A DNA stretch of 64,000 bases from Phaeosaccion multiseriatum (Eukaryota > Ochrophyta, other classes), in assembly GCA_965112735.1 (NCBI GenBank), contig OZ218957.1, positions 1,736,001 to 1,800,000 on the forward strand. Direction: 5' to 3'. Below, one piece after another: positions 1-9,643 of this stretch. A program made the position numbers and the translations under genes. Within the stretch, counting starts at the first letter, position 1, and every line of letters starts with the position of its first letter. Below the pieces are notes generated by a model. The model ran no database searches. It was not told where the DNA came from and worked only from the letters and a program-made list of their open reading frames with translations.

Positions 1-2862
1 TCCTCCTCCTCCTCCTCCTCCTTCCGCGTGCCCTCGCCCTCCTCCTCTGCCCGTGGGGGTGGTGGGTTGGTACGGGTTGAGCCTGGCCGTTGCTGTCGTG
101 TGCTGGGGCGTTGCCGTACGCGACGGGTCCTCGTTTGGGTCTGGGCCTAGATAGGCGTTCTCGAGGTCGTTGAGGGGGCCTTGGTAGGCCGATGCTGCGT
201 TGCCTTGGGTGAGGATGGTCCTGAGGGCGGGGATGGCTCGTTGAGCTTGGTAGCCAGCCATGCAGCCTTGCGCGGGGCAGGGGAGGTTGCCTGGTGGTAT
301 GACGGGCTGCTGGTTGGCTCTCCTCAGTGTGGCTTGGTCGTTCAGGTGGTGAAGGAGGCACGCGGGGTGAACGGTGTGTTGGCAGCGTCGGGTGCGTACT
401 GGCCACTCCGTGGTTGGTGCGATGAAAGGGGGGTCCGCGTCAGACATGCATATGCAGCATATCGGGGCTGGGGGGGCGGTAGGTTGGGGTGGGGGTGTGT
501 GTCGGGTGGTGGGGGGTGGCTGGGACTGGCGGCGCCGTCCTTGGCTGGCCTGCGCGTGCTGCTGATGCGACTCTCTGCGCTCCCTCGCTAGGCGATCCCT
601 TGCGCGGCCCATAGCTCTCCCTCCTTGTGCTGTGATGGCCTGCTCGATCGTGTGCCGGTAGCAGGGGTTGCGGCAGTAGGGGCAGAGGTGGTCGTTGCGG
701 TTGGGGTACGTGCTCATGACTCCCAATGCGCAGTGGTTGTGCACGTGATGTTCGTCTTCGTGCATGGCGACTTGTGCTTGGCCAGTGAGCGGTTCCATAC
801 ACACCGGGCAGTTGGGTAGCTCCTCGTTGTTGGTGGGGTCGCCTCCTCCTTCTGCTTCGTCACCTCCTCCCTCTGCTTGCCCTTCCCCTCCTTCTGCCGC
901 TGCTTCCCGTGCCAGTGCTGGGCGCTCTCCTCCGCCTCTGCTGTTTTCGCCCTCTCCCCCCTGCTACTACTCTTCCGTCGCGGTCTCCTCGTCCCCCTCC
1001 CCTGTGTCCCGCTCGCTCTCCTCTCCCTTCTCCCTCCGGGTCGTGCTCCCGTGTAGTGTCTGTCCCACCTGCTCTTGTCGGTGGGGGCATGCTGCGAGCT
1101 CGTGGTGGGATGGTTGACGATGCCGGGAGGTGTGCTGCTTCGTATGCTCGTATGCATGTGTGGCATATGGGCTGCCGTAGGCCTGCTTGCGGGAAGCTTC
1201 TGAGGAGGGATCTGCCGGAGTTTCTGTGGGCCAGGTTGCCGCATCCACGTATACAGTCACGTAGCTGATACGTTCTGTTCTGTGGTCCGCTCTGTGGGCC
1301 GTTGGCGCGGTACCACAGGATTGACGCGGCCTGGGGGTGGTGTTCGCGCATCCATCGTTCCCACTCTCGGCCGCGGTTGGGGTGGTGGCTCAACTGGTGC
1401 CTGTTGAGGCGGTCTCTGGACCTGCCGACCGTGACGAAGGTGTCATTGCACTGTTCGAAGTTGCAGAGGACTCCCGTGGCGATGTAGTTGTTGTCAATGT
1501 TCCTGCGGTACGCTGTGGTGTTGTTGTGGGTGTCGTCCGTCTGTGGCGTGGTTGTGTCACTGTGGGTGGGGGTGTTGGCGGTCCTGGTGCGGTTCCCCGG
1601 GGGGCCTGCCTCGTGCGTAAGGCGAGGGCTTGCCCCGGCGCCCACCACGGTGTGGCCATGGTGTTGGCGAAGGGGGAGGTGGTGGTGTTGTTGGTGTGGT
1701 CGCGTAGGGCGTGGCCGTAGCGCTCAACGATGGCTTGGACGTCGGGTAATACCGCGATGAGTTCCTCCTGTCGTGAGGCGGTGATGTAGTCGTTGACCAA
1801 CTCGTTGGAGGTGATCTCTTGGCCTGCGAGCGTGTGGGCATAGGCCTCTACGATCTGTTGCCATCCAAGGGGGTAATCTCCTCCCCCATGTGGTCTTCCG
1901 GGGGTGGTGGGGGGGCCTCCGCTCCTTAGAGCTTGTCTGAGGAGGGGCATATAGAAGTGCGAGTTGGTAGGCGGGAGCGCCGCGTCGCGCTGGTGGCGTA
2001 TGGTGTTGCTCCATGTCGTTGGTGCGTGTCCATGCGTGTCTGTTTCGAGTGATGCTGTCTCTTCCTCGTGCGTCGTGGGGGGTGGTCGTACGAGGTCGGC
2101 GATGGCCTCGGCCGTGTTGTGGTGGGTCAGTTCCGTCGCGGTGAGGTTTAGGCTTGCGAACTCAGCGCTGATGCGTCGGCTGGCGGATGCTGGCGCTTGT
2201 TCGTTGAAGAAGAGGTTCGGGTGTTGCCGTATGGGGGTCGTGGCTGTGAGGTGGGTGTCTTCGTATTCGTCTTGGAGGATGGAGACGATTTGCTCTGTGA
2301 TCCCGTGTGCGTTTCTGTGAGTTGACGCGTTGGTGGTTTGGGCTGGATCTGAGGCTCGGAAAGTGGCGGTTGGCCTTTCCGGGCTGCGTGCTCGGGGGGT
2401 CCTGCTTCGTCCCCTTGGCCTCGTGGTTGGCTGCATGGGTGCTGGGCTGGTCGCTGTGGGGGGTGGTGCTGTTGTAGGGCCTGTTGTCTCGCTGGCGGGC
2501 GTGGTAGATCTCCTGGCGGCTGGTGCTGTTTGTTGCCGTGTCGTTGAGATCGGTTGTGGTTGCTGCTGCTGGGGGTGGGCTTCCGCTGCTGTTGCTGTGG
2601 GTTCCGTGAGTGCTGGTGGGAGCTGTGGGTCCTGCGGGAGGGTGTTGCGGGGTGCTGCGGCCGCTGGTGGAGCCGTGATGGGGGTGGGCACGCCTTCCCG
2701 TGCTGGTGTTTGGCGAATTGCTGCTGCCGCTGCCCGTCTCTCCCTTCTTTCGAGCCGCTGCTGATCGCGGCTCATAGGTGGCTCCTGCTGGGTTGCTGTG
2801 AGGTTTGCTGGTGTCTCCTGGGCTCCGGGGGGCCGCGTGGCCCCCCTGTCGTCCCCTTCCAT
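1..2862 (-). pseudogene. Retroelement ORF1 protein, copy 2, frameshifted and partial
   Basis: The reading frame starts with MEGDDRGATR at 2862 and stays open to 1390, but the protein homologous to copy 1 leaves that frame near 1590 and continues in another frame (1648-860) that carries the C2H2 finger CNFEQC...HQLSHH at about 1465-1390. A second shift lies in the G-run at about 955-962 (six G here, seven in copies 1 and 3). The first RING-like finger (NCPVCMEP... to CPYCRNPC) is encoded at about 815-665 and the second (CCICMSDAD...) at about 460-300. The protein is therefore not continuous. The indels lie in or near homopolymer runs, so decay and sequencing error cannot be told apart here. 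Confidence 0.8.
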
Positions 2863-2903
2863 GGTGGCCCTGTCTTAAGCAGAAAAAAAGATGGGGTGTG
2901 ATG
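1..2903 (-). mobile_element. Site-specific non-LTR retroelement, copy 2 (5' part, cut by window edge)
   Basis: This is the 5' portion of a second element lying head-to-tail downstream of copy 1 on the minus strand. It begins near 2891 with a T-rich leader (A-run 2882-2888 on the plus strand) and a Kozak-like gccaccATGG start at 2862. It runs off the window at base 1, at the point matching about 6736 in copy 1. The junction with copy 1 (about 2891-2903) contains only a remnant resembling the target motif (ggggtgtgatg), so copy 2 sits exactly at the 3' end of copy 1. Its sequence is closer to copy 3 than to copy 1: for example they share the same residues and the same frame change around 1560-1600. 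Confidence 0.88.
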
Positions 2904-3224
2904 TATATTAGAGCTTATGGGCTCAGTATTGGAGCGCTCGAGGTAAGTTGTAACCATGTGTAGATGCGTGTATGTGTGGTATTGATGGAGCGTGATGTGG
3001 AGGGGAAGAGGATGGTAAGGGTGGTAGAGTAGAGGATAATGGGGAATGGGAAGGGAGTGAGGGGGGGAGGAGGAGATGAAGGGGGGTGGGAAGGAGTGAG
3101 GTGGTGGAGGTGATATGTGAACTATCCTACTGGGGGTGGTGCGGGTGACAAGGCGTGACTAACTGTGGTTGCTATGCTGTGTGCTGATGGTCTCGCTGTC
3201 TGCTGGCTGGTGTACTCCTGCTCC

Positions 3225-5717
3225 TCAGGCGGCCGCTCCGTCGATGGCTCCCATGAGCCCCCAGTCGAGGGTTTCTGCTGCTTCGTGCTGCGTCATCGTG
3301 GCTCGAAGGAGGGTGCCATACCTGATCTCCCGCTGTGAGAGGGCGCGTTGAAGGGCGAGGGACAGTTGTTGGCGCAGGAGGCCCTTGATGGGGCCCGTGG
3401 CTGCCGCCGCTGCGGGGCCGAGCCCTCTTGATGCCTTGTGGATGGCCATCGCCTCGATGAGCTCGTCCGTTTGGTGGCCCAGTCTGCCGTACGTCTCGAT
3501 TGCAATGCACTTCAGGGTTGAAGTCCCGGGCAGAAAACTGCCCAGGTAGTGAATGCGCTTGCGCTCTTCGGCGGCGGCTGCTGCGTGGCCTGGCGTGGTG
3601 GAGGCCCGTCCCACGTGGGTGGGGGCGGTGGGGTTGGTGACGGTGATGTCGCAGAGGAGGTTTCTCCGCAGGGGTGCGTCCGCTCCCGGGAAGCTACCTG
3701 CGGGATAGGTCAGATCCATGCGTAGGTCTCGGCCTGCTCGGGTGCCCGTGGGGCCGTCGAAGCAGGTCTGGTCCTCTACACGTGCTCCTCCAATGCCCAC
3801 GCTGTGCATCATCCTCCCGAAGGCCTTGACGAGGAGGTGGTGTGTGTGGTTGTGGAGGCCGGTGCGGGGGCAGATGGTGGCGTGGGTGGTGCTTGCCGTG
3901 CGGGCGCAGCCTGTGCCGAGGCAGGGTGGGGGCGGGTCCGCGTATGGCGTGTTGACACCGAGGTTGCGACGAAGGGCCATGGTCCATTCTGCGGGGGCCA
4001 TGGTGTTGTGGCCGTGGGGGAGCGCTCCGAGGAAGGCCATGGCGCCCCTTCCTCGCTGTGAGTGGAGTCGGGCTGTTGCCATTTCCTGTGTCTCCTCTCC
4101 CCTCTGTGCCTCTGCCGGTGTGACGTCGATGGTGGCGATGCTCTGCGTCAGCTCCTCATGGCGGCGTTTGTGGATGAAGGTGGTGAGGGCCTTCTGGACG
4201 CCGTGGGTCGGTTGACGGCCTGCCTGATGGCTCCTGCGCACGTTGCGTCGCGCTGTGTCTTGGGCTTGGTGGTCAGGCGGCTCGAGTACGCGTGAGCGGG
4301 CCTCGTCGAACTGTGCCTGACCCACTGCTTGGATGAGGGGGGCCTCAGGGACCCCCTCCTCGTGCAGGAGGTTGACGCTGTCGGCGACGCTCTTGAGGGC
4401 TCCGTTGGTGAACAGCTGGTCCGGTAGGGCGCTCTCTTGGGAGCCTTCCCGGCGTGCGGTGCGGCTGAGCAGGGGGGGGAGGGTGAGCATCTTGTTGCCA
4501 AGGTATGCTGCTGGGGCGATGTCGTGGAGGCTGGTGAGGCCGAGGCCGCCGAAGCGCCGTGCCGTATGCATTTGTAGGCGCTGTGTCTCCGTCCATGGCT
4601 CCTCTTGTGCATCTGCGGCCTGCTCCAGAGGGGGGGCATCGGGGAGTCGCATGATGTGGGCCAGTGTCGCCCTGTTGGTGCGGTCTGCCCTGCTGCCGAG
4701 GGCGCGTCGGAAGATGGAGGGGTCAATGGCTCTCGCCAGGTGTGTGAGCCTGGCTGGGAGGCATTGGAGGAGGACGAGGGTGGCCGCCTGGGTGTTGTCC
4801 CACTCGCTGCAGTGTTTGGCGAGTTGGAGGTAGCCCCTGGGGTCTTCTTGGCCGAGGATGTTGCGGAGGTACTCTTCGATGTACTCCTCTGTGCCGACGG
4901 GGATGCCGGCTACCACGGTACCCTCGGTGGCAAGTGTGGCGCCCTGCCGTTGGGCGTGGTCCCTGTCAGCCTGTGTTGGCTGCTTGCCTTTGCCCATGAG
5001 GTAAACCGTTTTCCTCTCGTTGAACTCGAGGCCCAAGCCTCGGAATTGGGCTTGGAGATGGGCATGGCGTGGGGCGTAGGTCTCTAGGGGTGCGTCGGGT
5101 TCCAGCTGGTCCATGAGGTCGTCTGCGTAGGCGGAGATGGTGGGGCGGTTCGCTGCGGTGTCGGCTGTGTTCTGAACTTTCAGCACTGGGTGGATGGCGG
5201 CTGCGAACATGAGAGGCCCTTCTGGTGCTCCTTGGTTGACTCCGGAGCTCTGGTGGATGGTCTGGGTGCCGTCTGGTGTGAGGGCGTTGTGGGCGGAGGC
5301 GTGGGAGAGGCTGGCGATGGCGTAGTTGATGCCTGCTGGGTCGATGGTAGGGAGTGCGCCTGAGGCTAGGACGCCTCTGGCACGCGACACGCGGGTGTAG
5401 GCCTTGGTGATGTCATGCAGCACGACGGTTTTGCCGGCATCGTGCGCTAGCTGGGCTGCTGCGGCGTGTGTTTCCCCTCCGCCTCTGACCGCTACCGCTA
5501 GCTGTCCTGCGCTTCTGAGCTCTGGGCCCACCCTGTCCGCGATGAGCTTCATGTGACAGCTCTCCACGAGGCTGCGGTAGAGGTTGGGGGATGTCACAGG
5601 ACGCGCTTTCTCGCCGAGGGCTGCGGCGCTGGTGCTGAACCACCGTTTGGCGAGCTGTGGAGGCAGTGGAGTGTCCCCCGTTCGGAGCAGCTCGTAGGTG
5701 TCAGTCAGAGCCTCCAC
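3225..5717 (-). CDS. Retroelement ORF2: reverse transcriptase plus PD-(D/E)XK endonuclease
   Basis: An intact frame of 830 codons is counted from a GTG at 5717; the open frame extends upstream into ORF1. RT motifs are in order: motif A HDITKAY with Asp102, motif B SGVNQGAPEG (residues 158-167), the catalytic YADD at 197-200, and GLEFNERKT after it. Near residues 600-640 a Cys/His knuckle (CLGTGC...H...C) precedes the nuclease. The nuclease shows RDLRMDLTYP (Asp668), CDITVTNP (Asp690) and EERKR...HYLGSF, the arrangement of restriction-like endonucleases in R2-type elements that nick the target for primed reverse transcription. ORF2 overlaps the end of ORF1 in the -1 frame, so it is probably made by frameshifting. 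No stop interrupts this copy, so it may still be functional. Confidence 0.93.
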   Translation of the reverse strand: MEALTDTYELLRTGDTPLPPQLAKRWFSTSAAALGEKARPVTSPNLYRSLVESCHMKLIADRVGPELRSAGQLAVAVRGGGETHAAAAQLAHDAGKTVVLHDITKAYTRVSRARGVLASGALPTIDPAGINYAIASLSHASAHNALTPDGTQTIHQSSGVNQGAPEGPLMFAAAIHPVLKVQNTADTAANRPTISAYADDLMDQLEPDAPLETYAPRHAHLQAQFRGLGLEFNERKTVYLMGKGKQPTQADRDHAQRQGATLATEGTVVAGIPVGTEEYIEEYLRNILGQEDPRGYLQLAKHCSEWDNTQAATLVLLQCLPARLTHLARAIDPSIFRRALGSRADRTNRATLAHIMRLPDAPPLEQAADAQEEPWTETQRLQMHTARRFGGLGLTSLHDIAPAAYLGNKMLTLPPLLSRTARREGSQESALPDQLFTNGALKSVADSVNLLHEEGVPEAPLIQAVGQAQFDEARSRVLEPPDHQAQDTARRNVRRSHQAGRQPTHGVQKALTTFIHKRRHEELTQSIATIDVTPAEAQRGEETQEMATARLHSQRGRGAMAFLGALPHGHNTMAPAEWTMALRRNLGVNTPYADPPPPCLGTGCARTASTTHATICPRTGLHNHTHHLLVKAFGRMMHSVGIGGARVEDQTCFDGPTGTRAGRDLRMDLTYPAGSFPGADAPLRRNLLCDITVTNPTAPTHVGRASTTPGHAAAAAEERKRIHYLGSFLPGTSTLKCIAIETYGRLGHQTDELIEAMAIHKASRGLGPAAAAATGPIKGLLRQQLSLALQRALSQREIRYGTLLRATMTQHEAAETLDWGLMGAIDGAAA

Positions 5718-8700
5718 GATTGCGTACTCCTGGGGGCTGTCCGGGGGTACTTGACGTGGCTCGCCCTGCGCCCGTCTGCTCCTTGGCCCTTCCAGTAGTT
5801 GACCCTCCGGTAGGTCAGCAGCATGGCTGTGCTGATCTCCTCTCTGGTGACGTCGTTGCCATTCTCGGGGTGCTCCTGCACCTGGGTTCTGGCGTACTCC
5901 CTGGCTGCTGTTGCTGCTGTGTTGATCTCTTCGAGGCTCTCGTCGACGTGCGCTTGCTGGAGGCGTCGAAAGGTCTCGTGTGTGGGAGGGAGGTGGCCGT
6001 CTCTGCTCTTTGTGCTGAGCCTCGCCGCGGCCTTGTGCAGGCCTCCGGGTTTGGTGAGCAGGTGGGCGCAGGTTTCTCTCCGTCGCTCCTCTGTCTGTGC
6101 CTGTGCTGGGGGTGGTGGGCGGCGTGCGTGTGCTGTGGCTATCGCTGCTTGTGCGAGTGGGGCGATGTCGAGGTCGAGGACCATCTGTATCCGCTGCTGG
6201 CGGCTGTAGGCTCCGTCTTTAGAGAAGAGCATGGCAGGGAGGAGGTGGTGGAAGACATCCCATGCCAGAAGGGTGTGGAGGGTGGCGTCGGTGGGTCCGT
6301 TCTTGTGGGCCCTCAGCGCCCTGTTCCAGTTGTTGAGCGCTCTTTGCTGTAAGCTGATAATCAAGCTTACGTGGCGGGGGTTGCACTGCGCTACTGTCTC
6401 AAACACGAGTGTTGAGAGGATGGTACCCTGCGGGTCCAGGGCCCCTAGGCGGAGGACGTTTGGGTGCTGCATGGGCCATCCTTCCTCGGGTGTATCGTCG
6501 TTGGCTGGCCCTTCTCCGTCCCCTCCGTCCCCGCCGCTACCTCCTTGGCCTCTGCTCCGTCCTCCTCCCCCTCGTCTCGCTGCTGCTGCTGTGGTTCCTT
6601 GCGTGCGTGTGCTATCTCCCCCTGCCCTTTCTCTCTGAGGTCCCCTCTCTGCTGCTGCTCCTTGTCCGTTTCCTTCCCCCCTCCCTCGTCCTCCTCTTCC
6701 TCCTTCTACTCCACTTGGCGCTGCTGCGATTGCTCCTCCTCCTCCTCCTCCTCCTCCTTCCGCGTGCCCTCGCCCTCCTCCTCTGCCCGTGGGGGTGGTG
6801 GGTTGGTACGGGTTGAGCCTGGCCGTTGCTGTCGTGTGCTGGGGCGTTGCCGTACGCGACGGGTCCTCGTTTGGGTCTGGGCCTAGATAGGCGTTCTCGA
6901 GGTCGTTGAGGGGGCCTTGGTAGGCCGATGCTGCGTTGCCTTGGGTGAGGATGGTCCTGAGGGCGGGGATGGCTCGTTGAGCTTGGTAGCCAGCCATGCA
7001 GCCTTGCGCGGGGCAGGGGAGGTTGCCTGGTGGTATGACGGGCTGCTGGTTGGCTCTCCTCAGTGTGGCTTGGTCGTTCAGGTGGTGAAGGAGGCACGCG
7101 GGGTGAACGGTGTGTTGGCAGCGTCGGGTGCGTACTGGCCACTCCGTGGTTGGTGCGATGAAAGGGGGGTCCGCGTCTGACATGCATATGCAGCATATCG
7201 GGGCTGGGGGGGCGGTAGGTTGGGGTGGGGGTGTGTGTCGGGTGGTGGGGGGTGGCTGGGACTGGCGGCGTCGCCCTTGGCTGGCCTGCGCGTGCTGCTG
7301 ATGCGACTCTCTGCGCTCCCTCGCTAGGCGATCCCTTGCGCGGCCCATAGCTCTCCCTCCTTGTGCTGTGATGGCCTGCTCGATCGTGTGCCGGTAGCAG
7401 GGGTTGCGGCAGTAGGGGCAGAGGTGGTCGTTGCGGTTGGGGTACCTGCTCATGACTCCCAATGCGCAGTGGTTGTGCACGTGATGTTCGTCTTCGTGCA
7501 TGGCGACTTGTGCTTGGCCAGTGAGCGGTTCCATACACACCGGGCAGTTGGGTAGCTCCTCGTTGTTGGTGGGGTCGCCTCCTCCTTCTCCTTCGTCACC
7601 TCCTCCCGCTGCTTGCCCTTCCCCTCCTTCTGCCGCTGCTTCCCGTGCCAGTGCTGGGCGCTCTCCTCCGCCTCTGCTGTTTTCGCCCTCTTCCCCCCCT
7701 GCTACTACTCTTCCTTCGCGGTCTCCTCGTCCCCCTCCCCTGTGTCCCGCTCGCTCTCCTCTCCCTCCTCCCTCCTGGTCGTGCTCTCGTGTAGTGTCTG
7801 TCCCACCTGCTCTTGTCGGTGGGGGCATGCTTCGAGCTCGTTGGATGGTTGGCGGTGCTGGTAGGCTTGCGGCTTCGTGTGCTCGTATGCAGGCGTTGCA
7901 TAGGGGTTGTCGTAGGCCTGATTGCGGGAAGCGGGTAAGGAAGGATCTGCCGGAGTTTCGGTGGGCCAGGTTGCCGCATCCACTTGTGCAGTCCCGGAGC
8001 TGGTACGTATTATTCTGTGGTCCGCTCTGTGGGCCGTTGGCGCGGTACCACAGGATTGACGCGGCCTGGGGGTGGTGTTCGCGCATCCATCGGTCCCACT
8101 CTCTGCCGCGGTTCGGGTGGTGGCTCGACTGGTGCCTGATGAGGCGGTCTCTTGTATTGCCTACCGTGACGAAAGTGTCGTGGCATTCGCCAAAGTTGCA
8201 GAGGATGCCCCCTTGAATGTTTCCATTGTCGGGGTGTCTTCGGTACACTCGGGCGTTGTTGGGGTTGTCCTCCGGTGTTGGTGGGCTGGGTGTGGTTGCG
8301 TCGCTTTGGGCGGGGGGTGGTGGCGGTCCTGGTGCGGTTCCCCGGGGGGCCTGTCTCGTGCGTAGGGCGAGGGCTTGCCCCGGCGCCCACCACGGTGTGG
8401 CCATGGTGTTGGCGAAGGGGGAGGTGGTGGTGTTGTTGGTGTGGTCGCGTAGGGCGTGGCCGTAGCGCTCAACGATGGCTTGGACGTCGGGTAATACCGC
8501 GATGAGTTCCTCCTGTCGTGAGGCGGTGATGTAGTCGTTGACCAACTCGTTGGAGGTGATCTCTTGGCCTGCGAGCGTGTGGGCATAAGCCTCTACGATC
8601 TGTTGCCATCCAAGGGGGTAATCTCCTCCCCCATGTGGTCTTCCGGGGGTGGTGGGGGGGCCTCCGCTCCTTAGAGCTTGTCTGAGGAGGGGCATGTAGA

Positions 8701-9607
8701 AGTGGGAGTTGGTAGGCGGGAGCGCCGCGTCGCGCTGGTGGCGTATGGTGTTGCTCCATGTCGTTGGTGCGTGTCCATGCGTGTCTGTTTCAAGTGATGC
8801 TGTCTCTTCCTCTTGTGTCGTGGGGGGTGGTCGTACGAGGTCGGCGATGGCCTCGGCCGTGTTGTGGTGGGTCAGTTCCGTCGCGGTGAGGTTTAGGCTT
8901 GCGAACTCAGCGCTGATGCGTCGGCTGGCGGATGCTGGCGCTTGTTCGTTGAAGAAGAGGTTCGGGTGTTGCCGTATGGGGGTCGTGGCTGTGAGGTGGA
9001 TGTCTTCGTATTCGTCTTGGAGGATGGAGACGATTTGCTCTGTGATCCCGTGTGCGTTTCTGTGAGTTGACGCGTTGGTGGTTTGGGCTGGATCTGAGGC
9101 TCGGAAATTGGCGGTTGGCCTTTCCTGGCGGCGTGCTCGGGGGGTCCTGCTTCGTCCCCTTGGCCTCGTGGTTGGCTGCATGGGTGCTGGGCTGGTCGCT
9201 GTGGGGGGTGGTGCTGTTGTAGGGTCTGTTGTCTCGCTGGCGGGCGTGGTAGATCTCCTGGCGGCTGGTGCTGTTTGTTGCCGTGTCGTTTAGATCGGTT
9301 GTGGTTGCTGCTGCTGGGGGTGGGCTTCCGCTGCTGTTGCTGTGGGTTCCGTCAGTGCTGGTGGGAGCCGTGGGTCCTGCGGGAGGGTGTTGCGGGGTGC
9401 TGCGGCCGCTGGTGGAGCCGTGATGGGGGTGGGCACGCCTTCCCGTGCTAGGGTTTGGCGATTTGCTGCTGCCGCTGCCCGTCTCTCCCTTCTTTCGAGC
9501 CGCTGCTGATCGCGGCTCATAGGTGGCTCCTGCTGGGTTGCTGTTGGGTTTGCTGGTGTCTCCTGGGCTCCGGGGGGCCGCGTGGCCCCCCTGTCGTCCC
9601 CTTCCAT
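5705..9607 (-). pseudogene. Retroelement ORF1 with C2H2 and RING fingers, one nonsense codon (copy 1)
   Basis: The frame spans 1301 codons from ATG at 9607 (good Kozak context gccaccATGG) to a stop at 5705, broken only by TAA at 9292-9290 where copies 2 and 3 read TCA (Ser). Downstream the frame stays open for 1158 codons from 9181. The N-terminal part is Pro/Thr/Arg-rich. A C2H2 finger (CNFGEC...HQSSHH, about 8205-8115) is followed by a Cys cluster, then a RING-H2-like domain (CPVCMEP...HVHNHC...CPYCRNPC, about 7540-7390) and a second RING-like domain (CCICMSDAD...CQHTVHPAC, about 7195-7040). A Gly/Arg-rich stretch and a helical region follow up to the ORF2 overlap. C2H2 fingers are known in DNA recognition by such elements; two RING domains are unusual and suggest ubiquitin-ligase-like activity, which is inference. 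Confidence 0.88.
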
Positions 9608-9643
9608 GGTGGCCCTGTCCTAAGCAGAAAAAAAGAAGGGGTG

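Larger units (their letters stand above)
2904..9643 (-). mobile_element. Site-specific RLE-type non-LTR retroelement, copy 1 (full length)
   Basis: This is a complete copy of about 6.74 kb reading from 9643 down to 2904. The order is a short T-rich leader, ORF1 (9607-5705), ORF2 (5717-3225) and a 3' UTR of about 320 bp ending in tatattagagc with no poly(A) tail. It has no LTRs. The upstream flank is the host zinc-finger gene, beginning exactly at GGGTGTGAGAAG (9644-9655), which encodes Gly-Cys-Glu-Lys. A C-terminal restriction-like endonuclease, zinc fingers ahead of the RT and site specificity together match the R2/NeSL/CRE type of element; the exact clade is not resolved here. This is the best preserved of the three copies. 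Confidence 0.93.

Noticed and set aside
9455-9640. Upstream extension of the locus A zinc-finger frame into element copy 1
   Set aside because: The frame is open by chance through the antisense of the element leader; the host gene begins at the target site.
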